A stretch of 42,518 bases of DNA, taken from assembly GCA_001598975.1 (NCBI GenBank), contig BBXU01001421.1:1-42518 (forward strand), given 5' to 3'. Positions 1-11,394 of this stretch are shown here, piece after piece. The number at the start of each line of letters is the position of its first letter. The first letter of the stretch is position 1. The DNA is from Parachlorella kessleri (taxonomy: Eukaryota; Chlorophyta; Trebouxiophyceae; Chlorellales; Chlorellaceae). A model generated the notes under the pieces. The model saw nothing but the letters and a program-made list of their open reading frames with translations, made no database searches and was not told where the DNA came from. The position numbers and the translations under genes are program-made.

Positions 1-47
1 AGGCAAGCACCACCCCACCCTCCCCCTCTTGATACATCAAGTCTCAC

Positions 48-3000
48 CAAGCAGTCGTCGCTGTCATAGACCACATGCCAGGACTCCACGGCTGCCATGC
101 CGCGCCCCATGTCCCCAGCCACCTTCACGCTTGCGATGCGCATGCTGTGGATGCGTAGCCTATCAAAGCATGTGAGCAGGCTGGCTGCTATCTGCAGCAG
201 GAGCAAACACATACAAACGTACATAGACGCCAGGGTTGAGTTTGAGCGCCCAACCAAAGCAGGTTGGACCCATACCAGTTGCCACATAATCTTTTGCACT
301 CATCCCTCATCCCTCATCCCTCACCTGCGTGCGTGTCTCCCGTGACACAGCTTTGCCCCCAGAGGATGCAGACATGGTGTATGGCAGAAAGTCATAATAC
401 AGGCGACCGGGAGGGCTTCCAAGCACCTCTTCTTGGAACTTGGCGACTTTACCCATGATGTAGGCTGCAGTGCACAACTGCTGGTTACATCTTAAAGGCA
501 AGGAGAGGGGAGTGCCTAGAGTTCCTGCATGGCTCGCTGTTTCTCCGTTTACTCCTCTTATTACTACAACATCGTCATGCACTTGCCGATATCTGTTGTG
601 TCGGCAAACCTGTGAGAGACGCCAGCAAGACTCCACTAGCCCAGAACACAGGGTGGAAGCCACTGGTGCAGGGCATTGCCTGCCCCCACTGGTGAGTGTG
701 CGGGGGAAAGCGCACTATAGTTGGCTGCCGTGAATAGTGACCGCCTTCCCAGTCACGCAACAGCTTGTTGTCCACGTGAGGCGTCTGCTGGGTCACCTGC
801 AGGAATAAGGGTGGGCTGCAGTAAAAGTCACACGTGACAGGAAGACCTTGGTTGCCGCATGTTGTCACAGACAAATTGCCAACCGCAGACCGCCGTGCAG
901 AAGAGGGTAAGTCAGTTTCACGCCAGCAACCCATGGTAGCCAAGCAATCGTGCAGCTTCTAGTAAGCAATTGCTTGTTATGCCTGGATCCTGGTAGGCGA
1001 GCACAGATGTGAGAGCATGTCGCCATTGTCATAAGCGCGCCTTCATAACAACACATATACCAGACCCTTCGCGCACCTGGAACTCTCCGGCCTCCGCCTT
1101 GGCCAATTCCACAGCCACACCCTTTTCTTTGGCAAGCGCTTCCTTAAGCTGCCCAGGGAATGCTTCCTCGAGGGGCTTGGCCAAGCTCCAATAGTGCTTT
1201 TCACTAGGGGCATAAATTCTTCGGGCATGCCACGGCGCCGGAGCCGCTCGGCCACTGCACTGCCAATGTCGGCAGCAGTAACTATGCTGCTCTCTGCAAT
1301 GTGCAGAAGGCGTGCAGTAAGTACGTGCCCCTGCACAGCTTGACATGCTGACTCGCAGTGCTTGGCAGTTGCTAGACGACCGTTTTTGCCCTTCAGTATG
1401 CAGAGAACATACTGACAGCAAACCCCACACCATCCAGGTATTACAACTCCTTGGCACATCACAACCCACCGGACCCATCTGCTGCAAGAGCCTCATGCTC
1501 ATCATCCCCGCGGTTGGGGAAGTCGCCCTCGTCCTCGCTCTCTGGGAGGTAGTCACCGTCATCACACTGAAAGCCATCTCCGCAGCAGCTGACCCCACCG
1601 GCAACTGTTGCATCTGCACATGCACAAAAGGCCATTCCAGCCACGTGGCCTCTCCCTTTGTTCCTAATACATGGTGCCTGCCATCCATCGATCAACTGAT
1701 ACACCAAGTTCGAATAATTCCAACAGCATCAGCAAAGCATGGGACGATGCGAGCATGCTGGCCAATAACCCGAGATCAAATCGAGCACGATCAGCTTGCA
1801 ACCAAATTCCATACCCAACACTACCCACCTGACTCGTCCTCAGGAGATGACACCTGGCCCTCCTCCTCACTGCCCAGTGTGTTAACCTGCGGGACGAAGC
1901 AACAAGCATTGAAGTGGGGGCAATAAGGCCCAAAGTAGCAGATCTTTGCGTGGCCCAGCGCACAAGGCTATATGCAGAAGCTGCCACTGCAGGGACGGCT
2001 TTGCAGGACTCGGCCAAAAGCGCTGATACTCTGTTGTCGGCCTGCTCACCGGCTGCTGCTGTTCCTTTGCCATCAGCAATGCCCCCATGCGCATCTCAGG
2101 AGACATCTGTTTGAGCAGAACCTCCGCCAAAAAGTCGCCATCTTCGCTGGTGATGCCCGTGCTGAATGCACTACGTACCGGAGATGAAGCCTCGCCAAGC
2201 TAATGTTGTTGCTGAGGCAAGGGCTGCTGCCGCTGCTGCGGTTCATGCTGTTACAAACAAAGAAAGCGATCGATGTTAGAGTGGGAATTGCCGACCAGGC
2301 CCGGAGACGGACCCCAGCCATGTTGTGTCTCCATAAGCAAGTTTGCATGGGTTACCGAGAACACCGCGGCAGTAACAGAAGCACAGTGCCAGACCTGGTC
2401 AGGCTTGCAACTCTTCCGTGGCTGAAGTACTTGCTGATTGCGCGAGTCCAAATCCTTATAATACGATTAGAGAGAATCCTCATTAGAATATGTTTCGAGA
2501 GAATCGTCATCATAGTCTGCATACAAGCAATGTGGTCTTACCAAGATTACCATTATCTAGTACATTGTTTGTTGCCCGGCTGAGTCAGGCCGCCAAGCAG
2601 CGCATCCTACAAGCACATGTCCACAGCTTTTATCTGCACAGTAACAATACCAAAGCACCAATTCTGGGCACCAATTCTGGGCTGCCATACCCGTAAAATG
2701 CGCCGGCCTTTTCGCATTCCTGCTTGGCCTCTCCATCACTCCACTGCCCGCTAGCCCAGTCTCCTGTGGGTAAACCAATGACACTGTCTAAAGCGAAGTC
2801 ACGTTAATACCATATCTCATAACCACGGGGCACAAGTATTCACTTCACCGATGCCCGCATGTGGGTAGGCAACCTTCAGCCCATCACCCACCTGCCAGGA
2901 AAGAGTCAGGATGCGTCTGAATCCCGCGAGCTGGAACCTGCAGCATGGCATGGCAAGGCGTTAGCTGCATGGTCAGCTGGGACAGGGATGGCGTGTGTTG

Positions 3001-3415
3001 ACGCAAAGGGCAGACGTCGAACTATGCAGCCATCGATCAATCCCGAGCACGTATGCAGATGTGTGAGTGCCTGTTTCACCCTGACAAGGGCAGCACGCGC
3101 AGCAGGACAATCCAAGGTTGTACGAGGCAGGAGGAACCACCGCAGCAGGCCCTGTAGGGCAGAAGCCCGTGCTTATGGTTCCTCTTTTTGCCAGGACCGA
3201 GTTGTAAGCGCTGGCTCGTGCATACTTCAAGCTCACTCGGTCGCTCGACAAGCAGCAAAGGTGGCTCCCAGTCCTGCACAAACTGTCTTTGCTGACCTGA
3301 TAAGCTCACAGACGGCTGTACACACGGCTCTCTGGTCCACCTCTAGCAGCAACAAGATGTAAGCGCTATCAGGAGCTGCCTTGTCCAGCTGAGCTTGGTG
3401 GCCTAAGGCACAAAG
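48..3415 (-). CDS. unrecognised multi-exon protein with acidic linker (3' part, partial)
   Basis: I do not recognise the family. Phase-compatible minus-strand exons, 5' to 3': 3297-3415 (isolated, helical, ends ..VCTAVCELI), then 2050-2199, 1829-1886, 1470-1613, about 1205-1293, 1077 to about 1202, 610-688, 325-464 and 48-191. The last ends at a GTGAGA donor, so the gene continues past the left edge. Exons 2050-2199 to 1470-1613 join in phase and encode a helical segment (MSPEMRMGALLMAKEQQQP) followed by a strongly acidic linker (LPESEDEGDF). The C-terminal exons read as a compact folded region (LYYDFLPYTM, LLTCFDRLRIHSMRI, ESWHVVYDSDDCL). Between the exons at 1205-1293 and 1077-1202 the frame shifts with no plausible intron, so there is an indel, an assembly error or a mis-modelled junction. 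Where 3297-3415 joins is inferred only from strand and proximity; the 5' end is not found. The coding nature of the 48-688 exons is well supported, the function is not. Confidence 0.5.
301..321. repeat. (CATCCCT)3 tandem repeat
   Basis: Three exact 7-base units lie immediately beside the splice donor of the minus-strand exon 325-464, so the repeat occupies the first bases of that intron. It is likely a small polymorphic repeat. Confidence 0.8.
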
Positions 3416-4133
3416 CTGAAAAACTGGTGAGAAGTCGGCACAAACAGATGTTCCTCTCGTCACAAGAATTACTTGCTCTTCCCAGTCAAACAAGTACATG
3501 CTTGACCACATGCCGTACTGCATTACTCCTGCCATGCATGGTTCGAATCTGGGGGGAGCAGAGGCTGTGCACCCAGCTCTGGGAGGAGCAACACTGATCA
3601 TGCATTCACATTGCATCGTTGCTGGTCCATTAAGGCACATCAGGGAAGAAAGCACGTTGGGGAGTAAGTGGGTTCGTAATCGCCAACATGCTTTCGCCAA
3701 TATCACTTCCCTCCCCCTTTTGCCCCGTTACGTGATGGATTACCCCAGGCCTGGGTGCATGGCCACCGCTTCTGGTCCTTTACATGATTATATCTCAGTT
3801 GTTGGTACATGGTTATATTTCTGAGAAAGTTTTTGCTGCAACTGCGACTCGAGTCCTTAGTGCCTTCGGTTAAAAAAGCTCACATAAGCCACAGCCATGT
3901 TACCCACAGAAGAACGATGCAGAACGCCCATGTAACCGTCTTTTCTTACCGACCATCAAGCACGGACGTCGCTGTAGCCTCAACGCGCTCAGAGGGTGGG
4001 CACCACTGTTACTTGGTTCCATTGCAGGCCTTAGAAGGCAAAGACTGCTTGCTGTGCACTTGAATTGATGTGGGCCTGTGCAAGTGCAGGGACCTTATAC
4101 TGATAGCCAGGGCACAGCAGCTGCACAGACGGG
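2200..4133. other. mostly non-coding stretch around exon 3297-3415
   Basis: Apart from the minus-strand exon 3297-3415, I find no convincing coding sequence. A 13-base unit, CACCAATTCTGGG, is directly repeated at about 2657-2683. Positions 3416-4133 lie between the minus-strand gene and the plus-strand GNAT gene, so they probably hold introns or 5' exons of the former and a divergent promoter region; no clear TATA box was seen. Other open frames here lack splice sites in phase and look random. Confidence 0.3.
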
Positions 4134-6236
4134 ATGCTGAAAAGCAAAGAGGCAGCCCAGACAGGCAATAGTCGGAAGTTGCAAGCAGTGTCCAGCCAGC
4201 AGCAAGACCTGCACTTCCGTTGCTTTGCGCCGGCGGACGACCCAGCAAGTTGCGAAGCGGTGATATCCGCTGTCTCCCAGGTACTTGGTGTACCAAAAAG
4301 CATCTCTTCCCTGCCGCAAGCCTGTAGCGTGGTTGTCCCCTGGCGGCATGGTACCCAGCTATGGAAGCTTGCTACTCAGGGCTGGGGCTTAACCTGCGTC
4401 TGAGCTGGCAGGGAGCTTACCTCATACTGGCTGTGGCACAAGCCGTGCGACGTTAATAGTTCACTGCGTAACCTTACCTCGTTGCGCACCGTTTGTGCTC
4501 GGCTGCATCTGCGGACCGAGCAGCACTGGCAGCCCTGGAAGGCAGCACCTGCTCAGTAGAGGGGAAAGACTTCATTGGGTCCTCCTGCTTTTGGCAGCTG
4601 CCTAGTAAGAGCTTGACCTTCACTTGGTTCCTCACTGGTGCTCTGCAGGCGCTGGTGCGCGAGGGTGTAGTACTGTACTTTACCCGGGGCAGCATACAGG
4701 CTGCCTCTCTCTTCTGGCAGGAGCTCCTGCAGGCCAGGTTCCGGCTCAGCCCCCATGCGCAGCAGATATTCTGCCTCTCCGACTTCAGCACAGCAGCAGT
4801 AGTCCACCGGTATCCTCAGGAGCGGGTGAGACTCCCTCTATCCAGTGCAGCTGGGTGGGTGCAAGGCTGGGGTGGTCCAGTGTCTGCGCTGCTATCATGT
4901 AATGCGACACTGTCAATGGCACTCTGGCTGTGGGCCCCCGGGCGGGTCGACTGGGCTGTTCTCCCCTGTGGGATAAGAGTCGTGGTTGCAGCTGGGATGT
5001 CCGCCTCGCAGTTCCGGGAACATGCCAGGCTGGAGAATGGACTTGTAGGGTGCGGTTGCGGAGCGCATAAGTGTAGGTGCAGCTGCATGCCAGTCAGGCC
5101 TGTGGCACTGGAACTTGTCTGTCCTGGTTATGACAAACCTGTATTTGATGCTGCCTACAGCTTCTAGTCTTAGGTTCAGCCCGTAGGAAGCCCTTGTAGC
5201 TATCTTTGCTGCCTTTGAAACCCCCTGCCACCGGTCTGATGTTTGGCTCATGCTGCATTTGCAGGCGACGCGCTGGAATCTGTTGAAAAGGGGTGCCGTG
5301 CTGAAGTTTATGGCCGCCGTGCCCCTTGGGAAATGGAAGGCGCTTAATGCCTGTGCCATTGACCTTGAGCGACAAAAGCAGGCCTTCTTGCGGGTAAGCC
5401 ATGCTCTGAAGGTGCATGGCCTAGTGCTGCAGTGCGGATTATGATGCTCTCTTTGCAAACGTCAGCAAAGCCGGCCCACTGTAATCATCCTTGTGCGTTG
5501 CCTGGCTGCAGTCCCATGGCGAGTTCTGGTACCTTGAGCTCATTGCCACGCAGCCACAGCTGCAGCATAGAGGCTTGGGCTCCATGCTCTTACATCACAT
5601 CTGCTTCCGGGCAGACCAGGAGCAGCGCTATGTGTATGCTGAGGCCAGCTCTGAGGAGGTCCGGCAGTGGTACAGGTGGGTAGGAAACTTTGGTCACATA
5701 AGTATCAAGCATCCTGACTGGCAGAGTGATGTCTGATGTACATGCCAGCACCGTGTGCTGAGTTGCCGGGAAGTCACTAATAGCTGAGGGGTGTGTGTTG
5801 GACTTGCCCGGGCGTGCTAAGGCAGACACGCCACACCCCACACGAACTTCTGTATACTGTATACTGTATAGTGCAACTGAACTGTATATTAAGCGAGCTG
5901 TGCTCGCCAGCCAGCCTGTAGGAAGCATGCATAGGCCAGCGGTACCCTACAGCTCAGTGTGCAGTGTGCAGTCCTGACATGTGCATGTGCTCCTGCACTT
6001 GTGACAGGAAGCACGGCTTCCAGGACCTTATGACGTACACCCTGCGCCCCAACGCGCCCAAGCTGCTCGTCATGGCGCGGCCACCACGGCTGCTGGAGCC
6101 TGACCCTCCAGCGCCAGTGCCGCGGCGGGCAGCGGGACAGGGCTGGCAGCGCGAGCAGCAGCCTCAGCCGCAAGAAGAGCTGGAGCCGGTGGGGGTATCA
6201 GTGAGAACCAGGCGGTCCACTCTGGCGGCGCACTAG
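4134..6236 (+). CDS. GNAT-family N-acetyltransferase, possibly plastid-targeted
   Basis: This is predicted to transfer an acetyl group from acetyl-CoA to an amine; the substrate is unknown. The last three exons are firm: 5265-5393, 5512-5675 and 6008-6236 (stop TAG 6234-6236), with matching phases. They carry the GNAT core: strand FWYLELIATQP, then the acetyl-CoA pyrophosphate-binding loop QHRGLGSMLL (Q/RxxGxG/A type), then the C-terminal RKHGFQ strand typical of the fold. A preceding segment near 4890-4940 reads ALWLWAPGR, resembling the ALWLPPG motif seen before the core in this GNAT subgroup. An exon ending at 4280 (LHFRCFAPADDPASCEAV) fits the first beta-alpha unit; ATG 4134 is the nearest start and the following RKLQAVSSQ looks like a transit-peptide boundary. 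Joins between 4280 and 5265 are unresolved. The last 50 residues are a Pro/Gln/Arg-rich tail outside the domain. The gene is divergent from the gene at the left edge. Confidence 0.7.
5851..5872. repeat. TATACTG tandem repeat in an intron
   Basis: About two and a half TATACTG units followed by an AT-rich stretch lie in the last intron of the GNAT gene (5676-6007). No function is evident. Confidence 0.6.
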
Positions 6237-7540
6237 AACTTGGTGGTGTTTGGGGTGGATACTGTGGGTAGAGGACCACCTGGCCCTCCGTGACTCTCCA
6301 ATCCGCCGTTCGGCAGGTAGTGCAGACAGAAGATAGGTAGCTGTTGATGAACAGGGTTGATGGAAGGGATGCTCAGCTGCAACAATGCGGGTGTGCCCTA
6401 TGTTGTCAGACCAGACCATTTGTGCTGGGTGGGGCAGTCCATGGCGCGCAAAGCGGGGGTAGCCACCTTGCACGGCTTAGGTCTGCTGATCAAGCAGGAC
6501 TTGTGAGTACTAATTGAGGGCTGCTCCTGTTAGGAATCCAGGTTTAGATCAATTTCCTACAGTAGGCTGTAGCTGGCTGTGCGCAGTGTAGGAGTGTTGA
6601 TAGGGTAGCACGCTTTGGGCAATGGTACTGAGCTAGGTACTGCATAGCTGGTGCACAGCTGTTAGGTCCTCCGATGCTCGAGGTCGGCAAGCCCGTTGTG
6701 AGAGTTGTCACAGTAGCGTGCTTTGGTAGTGGCTAGCAAGCGGGTAAAGTCTTGACCTGTTCTTCTTGGCGACTTGTGGCAACAGAACTGCTCCGACCGG
6801 AGACAGTGTCTTGATATGCCGGCTGCTGTATCACCCATCCCTATGCCTCGGGCACCCAGCATCTCTGAGTCTTGCAGTGATGCTGCGCTTGGCATCATTG
6901 AATTTGCAGGTGTCTAAGCTATAGGTTGCAGGCCCTTGCACTTGTCCTGTAGCAGCACGGCCCTGAGACCAGGTTGCTTCGCTGTCACCAAGTCTCCCCT
7001 CCCAGCTTATGGTTCTCGCACTGACCGCATGTGTCTCAGCTTGTTGCCGCTCACCGGCTGTGCCCTGTGAGCTGCTTTATGGCCTCGCTGCGCCTGCTTC
7101 GGGAAGTTGAGCTGGGCAAGCTTCAGGTTGTTGTCCCACCCTGCCAGCAGGGTCAATCCGGACTCTGTTCTTGCGGGGATGAGTGTCAACACCTAACTAT
7201 ACCTTACCCTCGCTGCCAACCACACTCCGACCTAAGGGGCCTGCCACAGATGTCATGACCAGGTCTGACAGACGCCAGCAGTGTCCCAAGTGCCGCCACC
7301 AGCAACGGAACCAAATATTTAGGTAATATGAACTTAATTAGCACTGTTTCAAGAAGCTGAGCAGAGTTCTTAAGGTTGCCGTGGGGCAGTGGGATGGCTT
7401 TAGGGTTTCACGAGCGCAGCACAGCAGGGTGTGGGTCATAGCAGGATACGAGCATGCTCTTAAGCTCAAGCCACCGTAAGTAACTGCTTGCCCTGACTTC
7501 AAGATCTTGTGCTTGCTTGTTGAGAGTTATCGAGGGGACA
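6237..7540. other. intergenic: GNAT 3' flank and PSAL promoter region
   Basis: About 1.3 kb without a convincing gene. It should contain the GNAT 3' UTR and the PSAL promoter and 5' UTR. The open frame at 7031-7258 has no supporting splice sites or recognisable sequence. A partial match to a dispersed repeat core (GGCAGGTAGTGCA) starts at 6312. I see no clear TATA box or TGTAA signal. Confidence 0.4.
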
Positions 7541-9471
7541 ATGCAGGCCGCTATGTCGAGGGTTGCTCTGGGCAGCATCGCGGGCCTGAAGCCTGCTGCT
7601 GCTGTTCGTCCCAGGGCCAGCAGGGTGGTGGTGAGGGCCATGGCTGACAAGCCGGCCCCTGGCAGCCTGCAGGTGCGGAGCTTGGTGTTGGAGTAATGGG
7701 GCGAGTACCCGCATGGCGCCACTATTTGACGAGTGCGAACCAGCTCGACACAGCTTGTGATCACGGAGTCGCACGTCAGAGCACCTTTGCTGGTGGTGGC
7801 TGAGGCTGGTTGGGTTGGTCGTGTAGCAGGTCCCTCTCAAAGTGAGATCCACTGCGTCAGTTGGTGGTAAGGTGCCGCAGCTTGTGCGCAGTGAACGTTA
7901 GGCTGTGCCTGACGGTCGGGTGCACGGCCCTGCCTTGGTGGCTGCAGGTTGTAGCGCCCATCAATGGCGACCCCTACATCGGTGAGCGTCCGGTCTCTAG
8001 ATGTCTTAGGCATGCGCACGCATCAACCATTTGACTTGCGCCCATGCACCCCTCTGGGTGCCCTGTGCAGCTTTGCCTTTGTTAGGACGGCTCTCGCTTT
8101 GCTAACAGTTGGCACGCGGAATGCTGTCTACCCTGTTTGATATGGTGTTGTGCCTCATGCAGGCATGCTGGAGACCCCTGTGACCTCTGCACCCCTGGTC
8201 GCCTGGTACCTTTCCAACCTGCCCGCCTACCGCACCGGCGTGTCCCCCCTGCTGCGCGGCGTGGAGATTGGCCTTGCCCACGGCTTCTTCCTGGTCGGCC
8301 CCTTCATCAAGCTTGGCCCTCTGCGCAACACTGACGTTGCCGACATTGTGGGCTGCATCAACGGCGCCGCCCTGGTGCTGATTCTGACACTTGCGCTGAC
8401 TGCCTACAGCTCGACGACGTTCCAGCAGAAGGTGCGAGGAGGGTGGTTTGGTGGAGCGGACACAGCAGCTGCAGGTTGTGGCGGTGGGGCGACGGGTATC
8501 ATTGTATGTGGGTCGCCAACCTTTAAATGATAGGTTGGTGCGGGCCCTGGCCTCACAGTTCGTACTACAACAGAATTACCAGAGAAAGTGGGGACACTGG
8601 AAGAGAGGGGCATGGTCTTGGCTCCTTGGGTTGCATCAAGCAGATGTCGGGATCTCAGTGCTCCACTGCTGCTCCTAGAACATACGCCACACGGAGGTAG
8701 TGTGTTTTTCTTGGAGAGCCAGAGCCAGAGACTGGGGCAGCAAATAGTTGATTTTTGTTTGAGGTCACAGCTAACCCTCATGCGCCCGCCACATTGAGCC
8801 CAGGAGCTGCTGTCCGTAAGGATATGCGCCCCAGCATAGTGGCTAAGAAAGCAATGCTATTCACTGCGCTATACTGACCCCAGCCTGCGACGATATCTGC
8901 TGCAGAAGCCCACTGTGGGTGTGAAGACCCTCTCTGGCCGCACCCTGAACCCTGATCCCCTGCAGACCGCCGAGGGGTGAGTGTGCAGTCCTGTCAGGCA
9001 CAGTGGATGAAGCACATGTGAGGGTGGGGGTGCGGCCAGACGTGCTTGAGCTTGTGAACTACAGTCGTCTGCGTGTAAGTAATGTCTGAGTCATGCAGAT
9101 CGAGGCATGTGCTTCTCGTTCCCAGAGATAAATATGGCAGCACGGTTATGGCTGCAGCGTGTCAAAAGTGTCACATGATCAAAGTTGCACCTATGTGCTG
9201 TGCAGCTGGAACAACTTCACCGCTGGCTTTGCTGTTGGTGGTCTCTCCGGTGTTGCCTGGGCTTACATCTGCACACAGGTGAGGCTTCTTGTTTGTGAAG
9301 AGACCCTGGTTCATGGAGGGACCTATACTGTCGATATGAAAGCATTGCTTGCTTGTCTGCCGCCAGTGGCTCACATCATGAGTTTTAAGAGTTTCCAGCA
9401 ACCGCGTTGGATGTGGCGCTTGTTGATTAGACCGATTTCCTGCTATGCAGATCCTTCCCTACTACTCGTGA
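7541..9471 (+). CDS. PSAL: photosystem I reaction center subunit XI (PsaL), chloroplast precursor
   Basis: PsaL is an integral thylakoid subunit of photosystem I; in algae and plants it lies on the side of the complex where LHCII docks, together with PsaH and PsaO, and in cyanobacteria it makes the trimer contact. Six exons in consistent phase: 7541-7672, 7948-7981 (only 34 bases), 8163-8431, 8906-8976, 9206-9278, 9451-9471, giving 199 residues. Residues 1 to about 34 form an Ala/Arg/Val-rich transit peptide ending near VVVRAMA. The mature protein has the PsaL signature: [47 protein letters not shown], then hydrophobic helices around residues 115-135 and 175-190 and the end ICTQILPYYS. ATG 7541 gives the correct transit peptide length. 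A TGTAA motif at 9743-9747 could be the polyadenylation signal. All splice sites are GT-AG. Identification is secure. Confidence 0.97.
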
Positions 9472-9742
9472 GCGTAGACACACACTGGCACTGGACAGCT
9501 AGTGGTGACCAGGTCGCTAGCCGGTCTCCGCACTGACACAGGACATAGGAGCCTGCATGCACATCATCAGGGCAGTTGTGAGCGAGTCGTGGCTGCCACC
9601 TCAATAGGAGAGTCTTCGTGTCCATATGTGTGGCTTGCTGGGACCTGCTCGCTGCTTGGTTGGCTGCAGGCAGGTTTTTGAGAAGAATACTTCGCAGGAC
9701 TGTTCGCTTGGGCCACGAAATGGGGTCCTTAATAGGGATCAC

Positions 9743-9747
9743 TGTAA
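9743..9747 (+). terminator. TGTAA polyadenylation-type signal of PSAL
   Basis: TGTAA is the usual green-algal polyadenylation signal. This copy is 272 bases after the PSAL stop, a plausible 3' UTR length. A five-base motif also occurs by chance, so support is modest. Confidence 0.4.
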
Positions 9748-10280
9748 CATAGGACGCTGCAACAAGCAAAGTGCACTTGAGCAGCATCATGGCCGTCAGC
9801 AGAAAAGATCGTGCCTGATGGATGGCACTTACCACAGATACCACCTATTGTGGGAAACATGCATTGCACAGTCAGGCAAGGCCGTGGCTGTGGCCCATTG
9901 CTATGAGGGTATCATGGGCAACAGAGCTAGTTTCCTGTCCTCCCCTGTTTACAAACCCCTTCCTTCCTTGCTATGGGGTGTCGTGAGTGTGTAGATGTGG
10001 TGCGTGCCTTTGTCGCTGCCAGTGCATGTATGCAAACATCAGGGTATTTCGGCCTCACAGCTGCTACCCTTTGCAACCAGCAGCAACGTGTGCATATCAT
10101 GGGATGCCAGGCTGGGGGGTATACGTGCTTAAGCCCCTAGAGCAAGCCTGAATCCAGCATAGTTACTCCACAATCATTCAGCCTATGCCCGCATCACATG
10201 CATGTGCATACCCATATGGCAAGCCCCTCAGGAGCAGCTTTAGTGCATGCCATGGTACCAGTTCACGGCTCTTTATTCTA

Positions 10281-10335
10281 TTAGCATGGGTGGCAGGTAG
10301 TGCAAACAGGGAGTAGAGCTGAGCTGGACTGGACT
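10281..10335 (+). repeat. dispersed repeat, copy 1
   Basis: This matches about 50 bases at 14693-14742 with only a few differences. The shared core runs from TGGCAGGTAGTGCA through CAGGGAGTAGAGCTG to GCTGGACTG. It lies in intergenic DNA, whereas the other good copy is inside an intron, so it is an interspersed element fragment and not a gene duplication. Confidence 0.75.
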
Positions 10336-10792
10336 GACAAGGCAGAATGAGCCTTTCTGTGTTTGCACATTTGCCACCCTGGAAACCCTCGCCTACCATG
10401 CATTCCACCACAACTTGCAGCTACCCATCATGGACTGCCACTGCATCAGACGTGCTGGCTGAGCCTCTCTGTAAGACATGGTATGCCAAAGCCATCCATG
10501 ACTTAGACGATACAGCAAGGTGTACTTCCCACGCCTCATATGTCAAGCTCGCTGGCCTTGCGTCTGCCCCTCACCGAGTGTCAGCTGCCTAACACTACGT
10601 TAATCGTCATGCCTACTAGGACTTAGTAAGTCTGCACCGTCAACCTTCCACACAACGGGGGTTAGCCAGCAGTGACTGAACATGGCTTCGAACTATACTG
10701 AGCTGACGGATGAAGTTGGCACGCATCCATCACCAGGGTGAAGCGCATGCATATCTGTGCAGTAGCGGGTCAGCAGCAGTCCGCCGGTTCTG

Positions 10793-10830
10793 CACCTCTA
10801 CTTGCACCTCTACTTGCACCTCTACTGCAC
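10793..10830. repeat. three-unit tandem repeat, CACCTCTACTTG
   Basis: Three near-exact 12-base units, the last shortened to CACCTCTACTG. It is intergenic and no function is evident. Confidence 0.75.
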
Positions 10831-11394
10831 CGAACATTGCACACTTCCTCTGGGGCTCCTGGAAGCTCCGGGTCACTGAAGATGTCATGACGGTCTCCAG
10901 CAAACAGAGGCAGGCTGGGGGGTAGGAGGACAGGGGGAAGTGATTGCGTCAGGCAAGCACAGGACAGCGGGGGTGCACCGAGATGAGTCAGCGCGCGCTC
11001 ATGTTTCCCCGTGCGCGGGACGCGCCTCATATGACAAGACCTTCCGACCCCCGCAGGAGAATAGATAAATTGAGCCTGCCGTCAACTTTGAACTGTTCCT
11101 GATCAGTATTCAAGCTTGAGGTGAGCCTTGGACCGCTGCTTTGCCCTGGATATGCGTCTTTGCTCGACGCTTTTGCACGGCAGGCTAGACGCCGTTGCAG
11201 GCTGACCAATCAATCAGTGACATGATATTGAAACCAAAGTGCTGATCTAGGAGCTATCGACAGGCGTTGGTCCGTCACAGGGTTGTCGGTCACGGGGTTC
11301 GATCTTATGACCCCTTGTGATGATACCTGCAGGAAGCCCACGCCGCAAGTCGACCAGTTAAGGCAACACCCAAGCACCGAGACTTCTAAACGGC

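Larger units (their letters stand above)
9472..11394. other. intergenic, no gene recognised; contains repeats
   Basis: This is 1.9 kb between PSAL and the secreted Cys-rich protein. It holds a TGTAA motif (9743), one copy of a dispersed repeat (about 10281-10335) and a short 12-base tandem repeat (about 10793-10830). Open frames here (for example 9626-9994 and 10347-10592) show no domain, targeting signal or consistent splice structure and are judged random. The promoter of the downstream gene must lie near the right end. Confidence 0.4.

Noticed and set aside
301..321. CATCCCT repeats as a possible CRISPR or telomere-like array
   Set aside because: Only three 7-base units with no spacers, and the sequence is not the algal telomere repeat.
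3540..3555. GGTTCGAATCT, like the T-loop (B box) of a tRNA
   Set aside because: Flanking bases do not form a T stem, and no D arm, anticodon arm or acceptor stem could be drawn upstream.
9626..9994. 122-residue plus-strand frame downstream of PSAL
   Set aside because: No domain, signal or supported splice sites; it overlaps the likely PSAL 3' UTR and TGTAA signal.
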